DNA of 64,000 nt from Membranipora membranacea (lineage: Eukaryota > Bryozoa > Gymnolaemata > Cheilostomatida > Membraniporidae): assembly GCA_914767715.1 (NCBI GenBank), contig OU612067.1:10790001-10854000 (forward strand). Direction: 5' to 3'. This document shows positions 23,541-35,666 of this stretch, piece after piece (the stretch's first letter is position 1; each line of letters opens with the position of its first letter). The notes under the pieces were generated by a model. That model ran no database searches and was not told the DNA's origin. It saw only the letters and a program-made list of their open reading frames with translations. A program made the translations under genes and the position numbers.

Positions 23541-23546
23541 AATAAA
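23541..23546 (+). terminator. Polyadenylation signal of the vanin-like gene
   Basis: AATAAA lies 74 bases after the stop codon in CCCAATAAAACGAG. A second AATAAA lies about 18 bases further on. The opposing KYAT signal is at 23580-23585, so the two transcripts probably overlap or abut at their 3' ends. Confidence 0.6.
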
Positions 23547-23579
23547 ACGAGTGACATGAATAAAAGATTAATGTATATC

Positions 23580-23585
23580 TTTATT
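23580..23585 (-). terminator. Polyadenylation signal of the KYAT gene
   Basis: TTTATT on the plus strand reads AATAAA on the minus strand, 27 bases after the KYAT stop codon. The distance implies a very short 3' UTR. Confidence 0.5.
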
Positions 23586-23611
23586 ATGCTTGCTACAAGC
23601 TGCAAACAAAC

Positions 23612-26600
23612 TCAAATCTTTGGTAGCTTGTTAAAATACTCTCTGGCTTTTTCCAGCATTTCATCTGTTTTGTAGAAGCACATTCTCACATGTGACGCAA
23701 CAACATCCTTATTATCTTCACAAAATGCAGTTGGCGGTATCGTGGCAATCTCGTATTTCTTCAGCATCCATTTGGCAAACTTGAAATCAGGCAAATCGTC
23801 GGAGTCGTCTTCTATCTGCTGTTTAGTAGCGATTTTAGACCAGTCAGCTAGTAAAAGGTAGCCAGCCTCCGGCACACATGGAGTAAAGCCAGCCTCTCTT
23901 AATATCTCAACCATCTTATTTCTTTGTGAAAGCAGCTTGTTTCTTTGGACTGTGAAGTGACAGTCAGGCTGGTCTAGCCTCTTAATCTCAGTTTCGATGC
24001 AGCGGGCGATAGCTTCACCGGCGGGGGTGCTGCAGTTGGTGTCCCCGTTCTGATGGGCAGTCATTAGGCAGTCAATGAGATGTTTTGGGCCAACAGACCA
24101 TCCTACTCTCCAGCCAGTCACACTGAATGATTTACCTGCCGATGAAATAGTGACGGTTCTCTCAAACATTCCTGTAAGAGATGAAAAAAATTTAAATTTG
24201 CCGGTGACTCAAAATGTTGTCAAGATTATATTTGAATGTTCTACTGTAGGGCTTGAAGAATCATTTAGAATAAATCATTTAACTTTTGAGTGTGGTTTAA
24301 ATCAAGGTCAGCTCAAGAAGCAAGCAAAGTCAACGAGTTGAAACACTCACTGTAATTGTCTTCCTTTTTATAAAAGACTTATAACTCCAAAATAATTTAA
24401 TCCAGTACATTCTTGTGACAATGTGATTATAAGAAATAGAGATCATTGATTCAACAACCATTGCGGGAATATTTCAAATTGCCACTTAAACACATGTTGT
24501 ATCAGTCACCCCGAGGTGATAGTGTCACGCTGGGTCAAGGACAATACACACCGGAGGTCTACAGAGTGCTTGCACGCAGTTTATAGATCCCTCCTGCCTC
24601 TTCAGAAAAAGAGTATCCGGCAACGGCGGGCATGGATATAGGGTATCTAGTATCTACTCCACACAAGCCACCTGCGCTTACTGGGCCCATTGAATAGAGC
24701 AATCAAATAAGACCTACAGTGTAGGAAAAGAATATGTCCCAACTAATTAAAAACCAAAAATAATACCTGGAATAGCTGCTATTCTATGATGCTTAGAACC
24801 AGGATAGATAAGCCATTCGTACACCTCATCACTGACACAGATCACATCATACTTTATACACAGAGCAGCTATCATCTCAAGCTCCTCCAAAGTGTAACAC
24901 TAGACACAAATATGTAAACAAAATATGTGATTATGAGTAGTGTGATAGAGGGTTGCTAGGTACTGATATTTTCTGTTTTATTCGGTGTTGAATTAATTCA
25001 ACTACGGTGCAAGCCAACTTGCATCTTAATGTATCGTACTTGTACAAATGGAGTATGAAAATCAACAGTAATTAGAAGAGGACATACTAGCCAAATGCCC
25101 ACAATCAAGTTTTACACTATAACCAAGGAGTAACAGGGTGTTCCTCCTTGCTATGACCCCCTGGAGATCGAGTCTAACTTGTAGGTGGTCGTGGACTTGT
25201 CCCTCCATGGGTATGCGAGGGAAAAGTTGCTTTGGAGTGTATTTTTACAAGGCCTGAACACCATCATACACACTTACTTTCCCTGTTGGGTTGCCAGGAT
25301 TATTCAACATGAAGATTTTAGTCTTTTCATTGAATTTGCTCTCTAACTCGACGGGATCCATCACCCAGTCCGCACTGCTCTCCGGGGGCGAAACTCTTGG
25401 GCGCAGTGGTACAGATACAGGTGTACCTCCAGCCATCAAACACATAGGCCTATATGAGTTATACGCCGGCTCCAGTATAATCACCTCATCTCCAGGGTCG
25501 ACCTGTTGATAAACATGACAGAGTAAGAGTACTCATCAGTTTAATTTAATTTTGCGTGTACGGTAAAATTTTCCAATGTGTTGGCTCCCATTGGCTGTTG
25601 AGTTGAGGACATAGCCGATCAGATCCAAAATATTGGCATGGGTGAGTAAGAGGATCAACTCTTGTCTATAACTGGCTTACACCCCCTCTCCATTCTCATA
25701 CTCTGCGCACACATGGTTGACGAAGGTCAGTGCTAAAGTTGATCAATAATTGTGGCACCAGAATCCACTATTGAAAAATCAAAGCGCCGTTGCACTAAAT
25801 GATGAATCATTTGATTGAATCTAAGTGATTAGCAGTATTGAATTATTGGTATTGAAGGTAAAGATGTTGTTCTGGTTAGAATTATTGATGGCCTTGTTGA
25901 AGTACAGAAAGAAGATTTCACAAGAAGATTAATAAACCCTGGGAAAGCCTTGTGTTGTTTCAACAAACATGACAGATTGATAAAGTGGAAGCATTCCATG
26001 AATGGTGTCCCCTGTCAAAGTTAATTATTCACACTTAGGATTAGCTGTCCAAACCTATGTAGCCTGGCAGTATGAACAAACTGTGTTTCACGGGTTTAAA
26101 GATGTACCAGGGCGGACCAGGGCGGACCAGGGCGGACCAGGGCGGACCAGGGCGGACCAGGGCGTCAGGTTATATCGCACTTTACCTTCACACTGACATT
26201 GAGACCACACCATTATCATGTGTATCTCTGATCGTTAGAGTCAATTAAGAAAGAGTACCTAACATGTACCCATCACAGCCAGCCCTTAATAGCGCTCGGG
26301 ATGGCGATAGTGGCCATCCCCTTAACGGCCGACTACGGCCGCGATCGCCATCTCGAACGCTATTAAGAGCTGGCTGTGGTACCTGCCCCTTATTTGCAAA
26401 ATCGAACTCGGGTCGTCACACCGAATTCCTTGTGATGGTACTCATGCTAAGTGAATCAGTTCACTCTCTATTGATCAGAGATATACATGCAGTAGTACAT
26501 CACCTGATCAGTGTGCTTTGACTTACCAAGCTTAGAAAGGAGAGAAACAGGCTCTCATCGGCACCGTGTGTCACTATAACTTCTGTCATCGGGTCAATAC

Positions 26601-29600
26601 TTCTGTGTAGTAATGGTCCGTGTAGCTCTGCTATAGCTTTCACCAACCTGTAGGTACAGAAAGATTATAGCCATAAAAATAGTGATAGTAACAGTACAAG
26701 TTATAGTAATAGAGATAGTGATGGCAATAATAGTTATGGTAATGGTAATAGTAATAGTAATAGTAATAGTAATATTAACATTATAAACAGGCAGATAAAA
26801 AAGCATCTAGCTAGTAGAAAGTCAGAAATTTAATTAATCATCTAACCATTGTAGTCATGTAAATTGTATATAGTCATTCAAAAATACTAAACAAATTAAT
26901 TAACAAACTCAACCAGGATTCGTTTCGTACCCTTGAGTTAGGGCAGTTTACCTGAAAATGACTAGCATCAGTTGGCTTTATTCGCTACAACTGAACCAGG
27001 TGTGAAACTTAGGTCTCTGCATAGTAGCTAGCTAAACTGTCTCTATCAGATGGGAAAGTTTGAGATTTGTCTAACCCCTCGGACTCTTGCTCCTCATGGG
27101 GTAATAACTAATTCTCCTTGTGCGTATATTACGTATACTTACGGCTTATGGTTTGCATATAACTTATGACTGAGGTTTGTCAATTATTCAGGGACAACAA
27201 TGCTCTGATCTGATTTTTGACCGACATATTTATTTGTATCTATTACCAGGTGTTCGTTATGTAGCACTTTTATTATTATTTTTAAAATAGGATATATACT
27301 CCTTATTTATATTTATCCTACCACACATGTGTTTGTAAGGGTATTTATATGATGACAGACAAACCAAATCGTGTTATGTTTCAATATCTGACCCCCACAT
27401 GGTAAAATTAGCTGCCTCAGAGAAACGATTGTGGTTTCATGGTAGATTCCATTATCACCACTATAGACAAATAAACCTTTCACCAGCTGAAGCAGATTTA
27501 GAGGAATGAAAGTAATATGCTCGCTCCTGCTCTGATATGATTTTTGACCAACATATTTTATAGTAATTGATAATTGCCAGATGTCCATTTATGTATCATT
27601 TTTATTGTGTTTTTAAAAATAAGATAATATTCCTGATTTATTTTGACAGCTTGATTCTCCAGTCTTCACCATACATGTGTTCGTGAGTCACATGTTATGG
27701 CTGTAGAAGATCCTTCCTTAGATTGTGAATATAAATGTATATGAATATATTTAATTTAGAACGTAACGCGATAGCAACAGCATGATTGTTGAGTAATGGT
27801 AATGATGTTTCCCTGTTTGTGCCTGGAATTATGTGTGTATTATATGCCTGGACAATCACGATCGTCATCTCTATGATTACTGCAATGCTACTTTACCTCT
27901 AAGTAAATATATATACTTATTTATATGTGTTTTATATTTGATATTTGTTTTTATATGTTGACAAGCACTCTAAAATGTTTTTTGTTCCAATATCTGGCCT
28001 CACGTGTTCAAAATAGCTTAGATTTTGTTGGGCTGTGGTAGAATAAGTTACGGTTCAGTACTACTGCAAGAGAAAAGATTGTGGTTGTATGGTAGATTCC
28101 ATCATCACCACTATGGCCTAAGCAATGAAGTTCCTTGGCCTAAGAGTCAAGTGTACCTTTCACCAGCTTGAGTTGGCCTAGTCACCCAGCAACTTTGTTT
28201 TGAAGCAGGTTAAGAGGAATGCAAGTAATATACTGGCTCCAATATAGAAAATTTTTGAGAGAGAAACAGACAAAATCAACTGAATAGACCAAATTGTCAT
28301 AGTAGCTCATTTGAAAACCCAGCCAGTGATAAAAGAGAACACGCTTCTATAGGCGCTGCTAATGAATATCCCACAATGCAGTTTCCTTGAACAATTGAGT
28401 CTTGGACCTATTAAAACACAACTGATATTGTCCTTATCTTCTAAGGAAATCCAAGCAACAGTTGCATTGTGGTAGTGCTTTAAACACGCCCTTTTGAAAC
28501 AATCCTTCAACAGGGCAATCGTAGCCTGCAACATTGGTCGAAAATCTGAACATCAATCATTCAGTCATACATTATCAAAATGCGGATCTTTGAAGCAATC
28601 TGCACAAATTTCGGCCAACTCCAAATTTGGTAAAAGAAAATGAAGTTTGGCAGCATCATGTTCTCTAACCAATTAGACTAAAACAATGCCTCAATGGCCT
28701 TGCCACCGACCAGGTCACAAACAGCGGCGCCTCCTAATTTGGGGGGCGGTGATTTGAGTGGTTGTCACTGTCAAGCAAAGAGTAACTGATATGCACTCTG
28801 TGTAAAATACCCAAAAGATAATAAACCGTTTATTCTTGCGCCAGGATAGACGGGGTGGGGGGGATGAGACCAGGCACAACATATGAAGCTTTCTAGGAGG
28901 TACGAGAGCTCACCCAGATTCAACTGGTTGATCACATGCATTAAGAACAATATTGTCATGTATCAGCTTCGAGGGAGGCGGCAGTTCTAGTCTCATAGCC
29001 GACAGAAATAAGAGCTGTAGGAACATTCCGGTCCAATAAGTCGGAGTTCCATCGTACCCGTCATTTCAAGCCTATTGGTCGGACAAAGGATTATCTATTT
29101 TTATCTTGGGTGGAACTTGAAAGTAAACGATAGCCCACACCTAACGCTAGAAATCGTACCAACGTGTAAGTGTTATTATCGGCTCACAACCCATATCCTA
29201 CGAAAACATTATCAAAGCGTACGTAGAACAAATCCAGAAGAAACTGCAACCGCGTCATATAAACTGGAAAATCGTCACGTGTCACACAGCGAGCTACACA
29301 TTAATATACAAATGACGCTTGGGAGAATCATCTCTTTTGGTTAGTGATTCTAATTAACAATTCCTTCTGACTGCTACCTGGTGGTGCATGGTTATATTAA
29401 TGAGCACTTCCTAGTTATATAGAGTAGATAAAAAGTATAGTGTGACAGCTCTCTGAACCATTGATGTTGTTAGTTATGTCTACAAACTACCACACAATGA
29501 TCCTCCTTTTTACCCCCACAATTACTATTCTTAGTATACTTAGAACATAAAGCAAGCTGATGACTTTCACATTGTCCACCAGATGAGAAAAAAATTCCTG

Positions 29601-31341
29601 TCGGTGGTCCCATGGAAAAACTGCACAGGGAATGCAAAAAGACCAAGATGTGATTGATAAAGATTGGCTCATCACATCCGATAATGAATGATGAACAGCA
29701 AAAATTTAGACTAAGTAAACTTCTTATACGGCTGTAAAATTAACCAATATAATTTTACACACCTTACACTTAGAAAAGCCCAAGTTGCTCAGCAAAATAT
29801 CACATTTCTTGCCGCATGATAAAACTGTTTTTTTCAACAACACATTTTTTTCACCAGAAAAGAAAGTAAGATTACCTTGGATGGCCCTGCTCCCTGGTGT
29901 ACTGAAGATATTTATTACCCTCCATTACAACCTCCGCCAGTGTTCTCTGAATATATTCTGAAGGAGCAAAATCTGGACATCCCTGACCAAGGTTTACTGT
30001 GGCGTATTGTCTGGTTAGTGCGTTGAACTCCACCCATATGTTACTGTAAATAGAAAGGAGAATTTCAGGCTAGTTGTTTAATCTTTAGCTGAAAATGTTT
30101 GAAGCCATAGGATAACTCAAACCTAAAACATACCAATAATTTAATGCGTAAGGAACCCGGGGACAGGCCTGAAGGGTGGGACTGTGAGTTTTTGAACGAC
30201 CAGCAGGCAACTTCTTGCAACAAGTGTGCTCCTAACTACTTAGTAGCTAGTACAACCAACATACTGCATGAAACATGTCTGTAGCTGTAGGCAAATGAAC
30301 AATTACAATGACTTAGGAGTTTCAGACCAAATTGTCACAATGTCATCATATATAACCCCTTGCCTTTTTGGTCTGCCATCAATGCGATGAGGGTTGGGGA
30401 GGGTTGTTTGAGTATGGTTTGAGACGTTTTGGGGGCGCTCAAGGGTGCGTTTGAGCAAGGAGTTAACTCCTTGGTTTGAGGCATGTTTCTTGGCTTTTAT
30501 TGTGGTTTGAATCGAAATGGTGTTGTGATGATACTATGCTAAATGATGGAACGAAATCCAGCATCCATTGCTGCTGTGGTTGCAATCTAATACACAGTTT
30601 GATATATGTTCTAAGTGTAGGCATTGCAAAATGTAAGCATTGAATTGGATAAATAATCTCTTACAATGACTGTAAGGTCACCCTTTTTAACATAGCCTGG
30701 GCAGCCTGCCAGGCTATTTATAACATACATTACAAAACAAATCGTGCAAAATGAAATTTGTCACCAAGCAACTTTAGTAGGATCTCCCTAACACATATGG
30801 ATATTATTGAACCTTCTATTTATTCTCGTTTGTACTTCTGTGGCTGTGGTTGTACCATGTTTTGAACAGGCAGAAGTACTTTGTAAGTGTTATATGATTA
30901 CTATAAGGTCATGGACTTTTGGTCCATGAGCCATGGTCAAATCAACATGATTGCGAGTGAGTTCAATCTCATTGGTTTGATGAACATATTTTGTAACCTA
31001 GGTGAGCCAAGGTGAGACCTGAAGATGAAGGAGAAATGATGAGTAAGCATTTGTTACATGATTGAAGCTTATTCACAAGACGTAAAAAACTGTAATAACA
31101 ATGGAAAAATTCGCTAACAGCTTAGCCACAAATACAGAGTGGAGGATGCCTAGGATCTAACATCTTGGTACATTTCCCCTCCATGTTGCTCTGCTAATAT
31201 AAAATCAACAAGCGGGTACCAGAGCATCTATTGACGACTCTGATGTATGCATCCTGGATGCATGAGCGACAACACTACCATACAAGTTACTTACCGCCCG
31301 GTGTTAGAGTATCTCTTGGAGAGGATGCTGCTTTTTTCCAT
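23612..31341 (-). CDS. KYAT1: Kynurenine aminotransferase / glutamine transaminase K
   Basis: Six coding exons on the minus strand: 31341-31295, 30043-29876, 26647-26527, 25502-25278, 24899-24767 and 24171-23612. They join in phase to 417 codons plus stop, against 422 for human KYAT1. This is a fold-type I PLP enzyme: VNLGQGCPDFAP near the N terminus, VDPGDEVIILEPAYNSY, the NNPGNPTGK loop, ICVSDEVYEWLIYPG, and the PLP-binding lysine K245 in SSAGKSFSVTGWRVGW, aligned with K247 of human KYAT1. It should transaminate kynurenine to kynurenate and glutamine or aromatic amino acids with 2-oxo acids, and may have cysteine-conjugate beta-lyase activity. The start MEKSSILSKRYSNTG has no clear mitochondrial presequence, so it is probably cytosolic. 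KYAT1 and KYAT3 are not cleanly separable here. A 5' UTR acceptor (ATCACAG) lies just upstream near 31394. The introns carry several repeats. Confidence 0.9.
26106..26165. repeat. Minisatellite, 10-bp AGGGCGGACC unit, six copies
   Basis: Six perfect head-to-tail copies of AGGGCGGACC lie in the third KYAT intron, next to a MITE-like element. The unit is GC-rich in an AT-rich setting. Confidence 0.9.
26189..26515. mobile_element. TIR/MITE-like element split by a second foldback
   Basis: It shares both ends and internal sequence with 44817-45030 (CACACTGACATTGAGAC at one end, ATCAGTGTG at the other; inner inverted arms around ATCATGTGTATCTCTGAT and ATCAGAGATATACATG). With the inserted foldback and one copy of its duplicated target (113 bases) removed, this copy is 214 bases long, the same as the copy at 44817. 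Confidence 0.8.
26271..26378. mobile_element. 108-bp foldback element inserted in a MITE, TSD GTACC
   Basis: The arms pair almost end to end: CACAGCCAGC, TTAATAGCG and GATGGCGAT on the left against ATCGCCATC, CGCTATTAA and GCTGGCTGTG on the right. GTACC occurs directly on both sides (26266-26270 and 26379-26383) and only once (ATACC) at the matching place in the uninterrupted copy near 44900, so it is the target-site duplication. Confidence 0.85.
26690..26785. repeat. Imperfect TAATAG/TAATGG trinucleotide-rich tract
   Basis: This is a run of AGTAATAGTAATAGTAATAG-like units in a KYAT intron. The minus-strand open frame through it (repeated T-I-T-I) is a product of the repeat and not a gene. 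Confidence 0.75.
27205..28250. repeat. Diverged tandem duplication in KYAT intron
   Basis: Two blocks in the same order: about 27205-27530 and about 27531-28250. Matched segments include TGATTTTTGACCGACATATT with TGATTTTTGACCAACATATT, TTTCAATATCTGACCCCCAC with TTCCAATATCTGGCCTCACG, and GATTGTGGTTTCATGGTAGA with GATTGTGGTTGTATGGTAGA. The second block is longer, apparently through inserted sequence. No coding content is recognised. Confidence 0.65.
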
Positions 31342-31615
31342 GGTGACGGCTCCAATAAATGGTCGAGACAGCTCAGCATAAAATCAACCTACCTGTGATA
31401 CAAGAAAACATACACTGACCAACATGAGTCTCTGGTTGCAGTAAGCGCCAGGCAACGGGAACTACCTGGTGCTCTTTGAGGTATTCAGTGACACCGAACA
31501 GCTTAGGAGGTGGCTATATAGAATGTTCAGCATAGCACATGGCCCGCAAAGTCACACTGCCACCATTTAAAACACCTGGGGACATGGGTTAGGGCTTAAC
31601 CGCCTTTTCCCAGAT

Positions 31616-31674
31616 GCATCGGTGACCATTTAGGAGATCCTTAAGCTCAAAGATCTCCTAATGGTCACCGATGC
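31616..31674. repeat. Long-arm hairpin
   Basis: GCATCGGTGACCATT then AGGAGATC pair with GATCTCCT then AATGGTCACCGATGC, with a single unpaired T on the left and a loop of about 12 bases. It lies about 0.3 kb upstream of the KYAT start. Confidence 0.8.
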
Positions 31675-32471
31675 CTGCGGAACACAGATACGCCAGTCAA
31701 CGGCAAAATCCCACTTAAAAGGTCATTGCCCACTTAGCGGAGGTCAAAATATAGCCATTAGCAGATTAGCGCAATACGAAACCTCAATTTAGATTGTTAT
31801 AAAGCGTGTAGAACGTTCCTTTATATCAAGCAAACAATGTCAACTCACAAGTTCCAGAGTTATCCCTCAGCACTGATAGATCCTACTAGCTACTAGCAAA
31901 GATTATAAATACTAGTAGAACAGAGACTTACTCAGTCAAATGTGCAAGAGTGTAAAATATAACTGACATGATTGACAACTGAGGAATTTCTATCAGTGCA
32001 AAATATCCTTAGCATCTTGACGATAGCATCAATGCAGTATTTATAATCTTTGATAGCATTGACAGTATTTTACTATCTTTGACAATAAACTATGCACACA
32101 TATGTATAGAGGATTATTGTTATTGGCACTGTAATGTTACATAATTGAGTCATAATAAAACAGTACAGTATTTACATTTACTATTCAGTGACAGTGGCTG
32201 TCTTCAAATCAAGGCATGCAGCACTGCAGCTGTTGCACTCTTTAATATTAGTGTCAGGTCATAGCAGGAAACTAAATGGGAGGTGGCATGAACAAGGACC
32301 ACTGGACGATCAGCTTGGTATTCCCTTCCCTAACATTTGGGAGGTCGTGATACGCGCAAAAGTAGTGAGTTCAATGAACTAAACCTAGTTCATTGGTGAG
32401 ACTGAGCTTGCATCGATGCACTGATGTATATGATATTCCACATCAGCTTCGATTTGTCAGCAATGTCAGAT

Positions 32472-32531
32472 GCCTGTCTTGACAAGCTTTGTTCGGACAC
32501 TGGACACCGAACAAAGCTTGTCAAGACAGGC
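32472..32531. repeat. Short foldback repeat, GCCTGTCTTGACAAGC family, copy 1
   Basis: The left arm GCCTGTCTTGACAAGCTTTG plus TTCGG is exactly complementary to the right arm CCGAACAAAGCTTGTCAAGA plus CAGGC, around a 10-base loop. Sister copies are at 44328-44385 and 60351-60434. Confidence 0.88.
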
Positions 32532-33961
32532 TACAGTGTCAGGTAGTTAAATAGGTCTCATATGGCGGTTTACGGTATGATCTAACAGAGGCTCTCCCTT
32601 CCCTAACATTGGTAAACAAGTATAAAATTTTGATATTCTCTCATATAAGATTCCGCATATTACGTCAGCCCAAATGTCAAACTCAACCCTATATTGGAAA
32701 AGTTCTTAGGTGTGAATGGAATATTGTGTGTCATATGTCATATTAATTTCGAGATGACAGCATTGTGCTTTCCTGGTGTGCGCAATACATTGAATTCCAT
32801 ATCTGGAATAGCATCATTAGCTTTCTTTTGCCAAACAATGGGCTTGCAAAAATAGCCAGTCCCTAGTAGCATTCTGGAAAAGCCCAAATCATCGACGTTG
32901 AAGGCATTTTATTACTGTCTGCAGTTTTGTAAAGAAGTTGATTTTCCAGGCTATATAATTCACGCTAGTAGGGACAGCCAATCAGATCGATTTCAGATGA
33001 GCCCCTTTGTTAAGTGTTCTAACTGCATGATGTTATGATACTATTTCCATTCTAAGAAAAGAATTTAATTCTGTGGCGCAATACTATAATTATGAACAAG
33101 ATGGGGGAAAGTCAGGGACTGAGGTAACATGGAGACCTCCGTTTCTGGTTATCAATGTTACCCTAGCTCTGGAGTTCTTACGCTCACAGGTGAATTGGGG
33201 AGTGGGTAGTAGTTGCAGCTTATGAAAGACAGGTTGGCATTTAAGAAAACATTTTAGCTGAGAGTTAGAACATTTACCGCTACCTGTATATCCCACACAC
33301 ATTATTTCAAAATCATTTTGATAATTTGTTTACTAAGATTCTGCTACATCTCCGGAAAACCATTTACGGATAATTGCTTCTATGTAATACGTCTGCCTTA
33401 TTGGTAATGTTTATTACATCACATTTGCACAAATATGCAAATTATGTAATTAGTAATATACCTGGCAGGATATTGGCTAAGAAATTGATGCTGGCAAGAT
33501 TGAGTAATTTATCTAGGCATCAACATTTGTGGATTATTGATAAAGCAGCTAATAAAAACATCAGAGCAAGATGCTACTTGAGAAATGTTACAGTCTCAAA
33601 CCCTTGCAGGTAACAATACCTTGCTAATACCAAGGGAGGCTGAATAGCATAGAGTTTACCTTTGTCTGCATATTTTGTTCTAATTAAACATGAACACTCT
33701 GCTGGGTCTAGCTCAAAAGGTGATTGAGGAAACTATCACTTAGGACTGAAAAGCTGTTGGAGCTCTCAATATTTTATTATATATGATTTATATCTACTTT
33801 GATCAACTTGCAGATAGAATACACAAATTGTTATCTTTAAAGCTGCCTTGGCATCATAATCGAGATTACGATTTGCTCAGTGTTGAGGGAAAAGAACACC
33901 TGAAAGGTGTGATACAATAGGGTGTTATTTTGACATCAAAAGTGATTAGTTTGTCTTATAC

Positions 33962-33967
33962 TTTATT
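33962..33967 (-). terminator. Candidate polyadenylation signal of DNAJB
   Basis: TTTATT on the plus strand reads AATAAA on the minus strand, about 580 bases beyond the DNAJB stop codon. It is the nearest canonical signal noticed. Confidence 0.35.
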
Positions 33968-34547
33968 GCAACTTTATTAGAGCACTGAACAGCAGGTCTC
34001 ATTGTAGGATTGACTGGCTAGGAAAATAAACTGCCACCTTGACTTAGCACTTCGAACTGATAATGACAACAACTGAGAAAATGACTGGTTCTATCACCTT
34101 AAGCTTTGACACCACACATATGGCGCTGAAAACAGAGAGACAGGGAGAGTGAAACACCCACCCTCCCTGTGGAAAATATTGACTAGGTTGAAAAATACCT
34201 ACAGCTAGAACAAAAATATCTCAGTAGTACGTAAATCTAAATTCCACAAACTTAATAATTATTTCTGAACATACCACAAGTTGTGCAAATTTTGAGACAA
34301 CAATAAACTAGCAGTTAAAAACATGAACTGTATGACTTCATTTTGAGAGAAGGAATATGGAATATAGATCAGTCTTAATTCAATAAATACATGGAGATGC
34401 AACAAAACATCACAGGGAGAGAGTCTAAATTCAGCAGTTGCATGTCAGGATGATTGCACTAGTAATCATATTCAATGTAGGGGAAAATCTTTGGACTCGC
34501 CTATTCAGTAATAGAAACAAAATAAAACTAAAAAGGGCCGGCTACAT

Positions 34548-35600
34548 TTATAAGGCCGGTATGATTTCCCTAATTCGTTCCTTGGCGCTTTCCGGCAGAT
34601 GATCCGGAAATTGAATGTCAAATTCTATAATCATATCACCGCGTGCTCCCTTTTCTTTAGGAAGTGGAAGCCCTTTACCCACAATTCTTTTCTGAGTGTT
34701 CGGTTTGATAATATCGTCTACAGTGAATGACATGTTACCACCTTCGATGAGGGGCAGCTTGAGTGTGGTACCCGCTAACGCGTCTCTGAGAGATATCCTA
34801 GCTTTGTATCTGATGTCACTGCCATCTCTTTTGAACATTGTATTGGGTTTGTCTTTGATTACGAATATGATATCAGCGGGTAGACTATTAGGCCTCTGAT
34901 CTCCTTCACTAGGGAAGGTTATTTTAGTGCCAGCTTTCCAGCCAGACTTCACATCGATTGTCAAAACTTTCTCCTCAGTTGAGAACTGGTTGTTATTGAA
35001 TACCTGCTTTTTTATCTTCATTCGCTTTGTAACACCGGTGTATATTTCTTCCAAGCTTATCTGTAAATCTTTAATGACAGCAGGATCTTGCCTCTTTCTT
35101 GCTTGCCTCGGCATACCACCTAAACCACTACCAGATCCCATACCGTATCCCATGTCATCTATGTCCATATGCTCGCGACCATCATTCATATTGGTGAAAA
35201 ACATACGCCTACCTCCCGGACCACCTCGGCCAGCGCTACCACCAAAGAACGATGCAAAAGGATCTTCTTCACCGAAGAAATGCTTGAATGTCTCGAAAGG
35301 ATCTACGTTTGCACCTCCGCTGCTAGAAGTTGTGAATGAATATGTGCCACCACCTGGTTGTGGGCCGCTGCCCCCGCCAATCTTCAATCCTTCCTCGCCG
35401 TACTTGTTGTACACAATTCGTTTGTCTTTGTCGGAAAGAACTTCATAAGCTTCGGCAATGTCCTTAAATGTTTCTTCTGCTCCTGCGCCCTTGTTTTTGT
35501 CCGGGTGATATTTTAACGCCATCTTGCGGTAAGCTTTTTTCAGCTCTTCATCAGTGGCACTCCGTTCTACTCCCAGAATCTTATAGTAATCCTTTCCCAT
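34548..35600 (-). CDS. DNAJB1: DNAJB-type Hsp40 co-chaperone (type II)
   Basis: An uninterrupted 350-codon frame. Residues 1-70 form a J domain ([20 protein letters not shown]) with the HPD motif at residues 32-34, which stimulates Hsp70 ATPase activity. A Gly/Phe-rich linker follows (about 75-165, including [19 protein letters not shown]), then a two-lobe C-terminal substrate-binding domain ([51 protein letters not shown]). There is no cysteine-rich zinc module, so it is a type II (class B) Hsp40, closest in layout to DNAJB1/4/5. Length matches the family's ~340. An ATG two codons upstream (35606) is possible; 35600 gives the conserved MGKDYY start and standard HPD numbering. A 5' UTR intron is likely (next entry). 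Expected role: cytosolic and nuclear Hsp70 partner in folding and disaggregation. The uninterrupted coding region could reflect retroposition or a stress-gene structure. Confidence 0.92.
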   Translation of the reverse strand: MGKDYYKILGVERSATDEELKKAYRKMALKYHPDKNKGAGAEETFKDIAEAYEVLSDKDKRIVYNKYGEEGLKIGGGSGPQPGGGTYSFTTSSSGGANVDPFETFKHFFGEEDPFASFFGGSAGRGGPGGRRMFFTNMNDGREHMDIDDMGYGMGSGSGLGGMPRQARKRQDPAVIKDLQISLEEIYTGVTKRMKIKKQVFNNNQFSTEEKVLTIDVKSGWKAGTKITFPSEGDQRPNSLPADIIFVIKDKPNTMFKRDGSDIRYKARISLRDALAGTTLKLPLIEGGNMSFTVDDIIKPNTQKRIVGKGLPLPKEKGARGDMIIEFDIQFPDHLPESAKERIREIIPAL

Positions 35601-35666
35601 GATCATGAGTTTGTATTTGCTTTACACGATTAGTTCAGAAGAAATCAGCTGTAGTATCTTATCTCC

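Larger units (their letters stand above)
31342..33961. other. Intergenic region between KYAT 5' end and DNAJB 3' end
   Basis: No coding exon was recognised. It contains the KYAT promoter/5' UTR side (a splice acceptor in KYAT orientation near 31394) and two hairpins (31616-31674 and 32472-32531). Short open frames such as 32188-32382 and 33090-33302 have no domain. Confidence 0.45.

Noticed and set aside
26594-26806. Minus-strand Thr/Ile repeat frame
   Set aside because: It is the translation of the TAATAG-type tract, overlapping the end of a KYAT exon in another frame.
34696-35448. Plus-strand open frames opposite DNAJB
   Set aside because: They are antisense shadows of a strongly conserved Hsp40 gene; no independent domain or start context.
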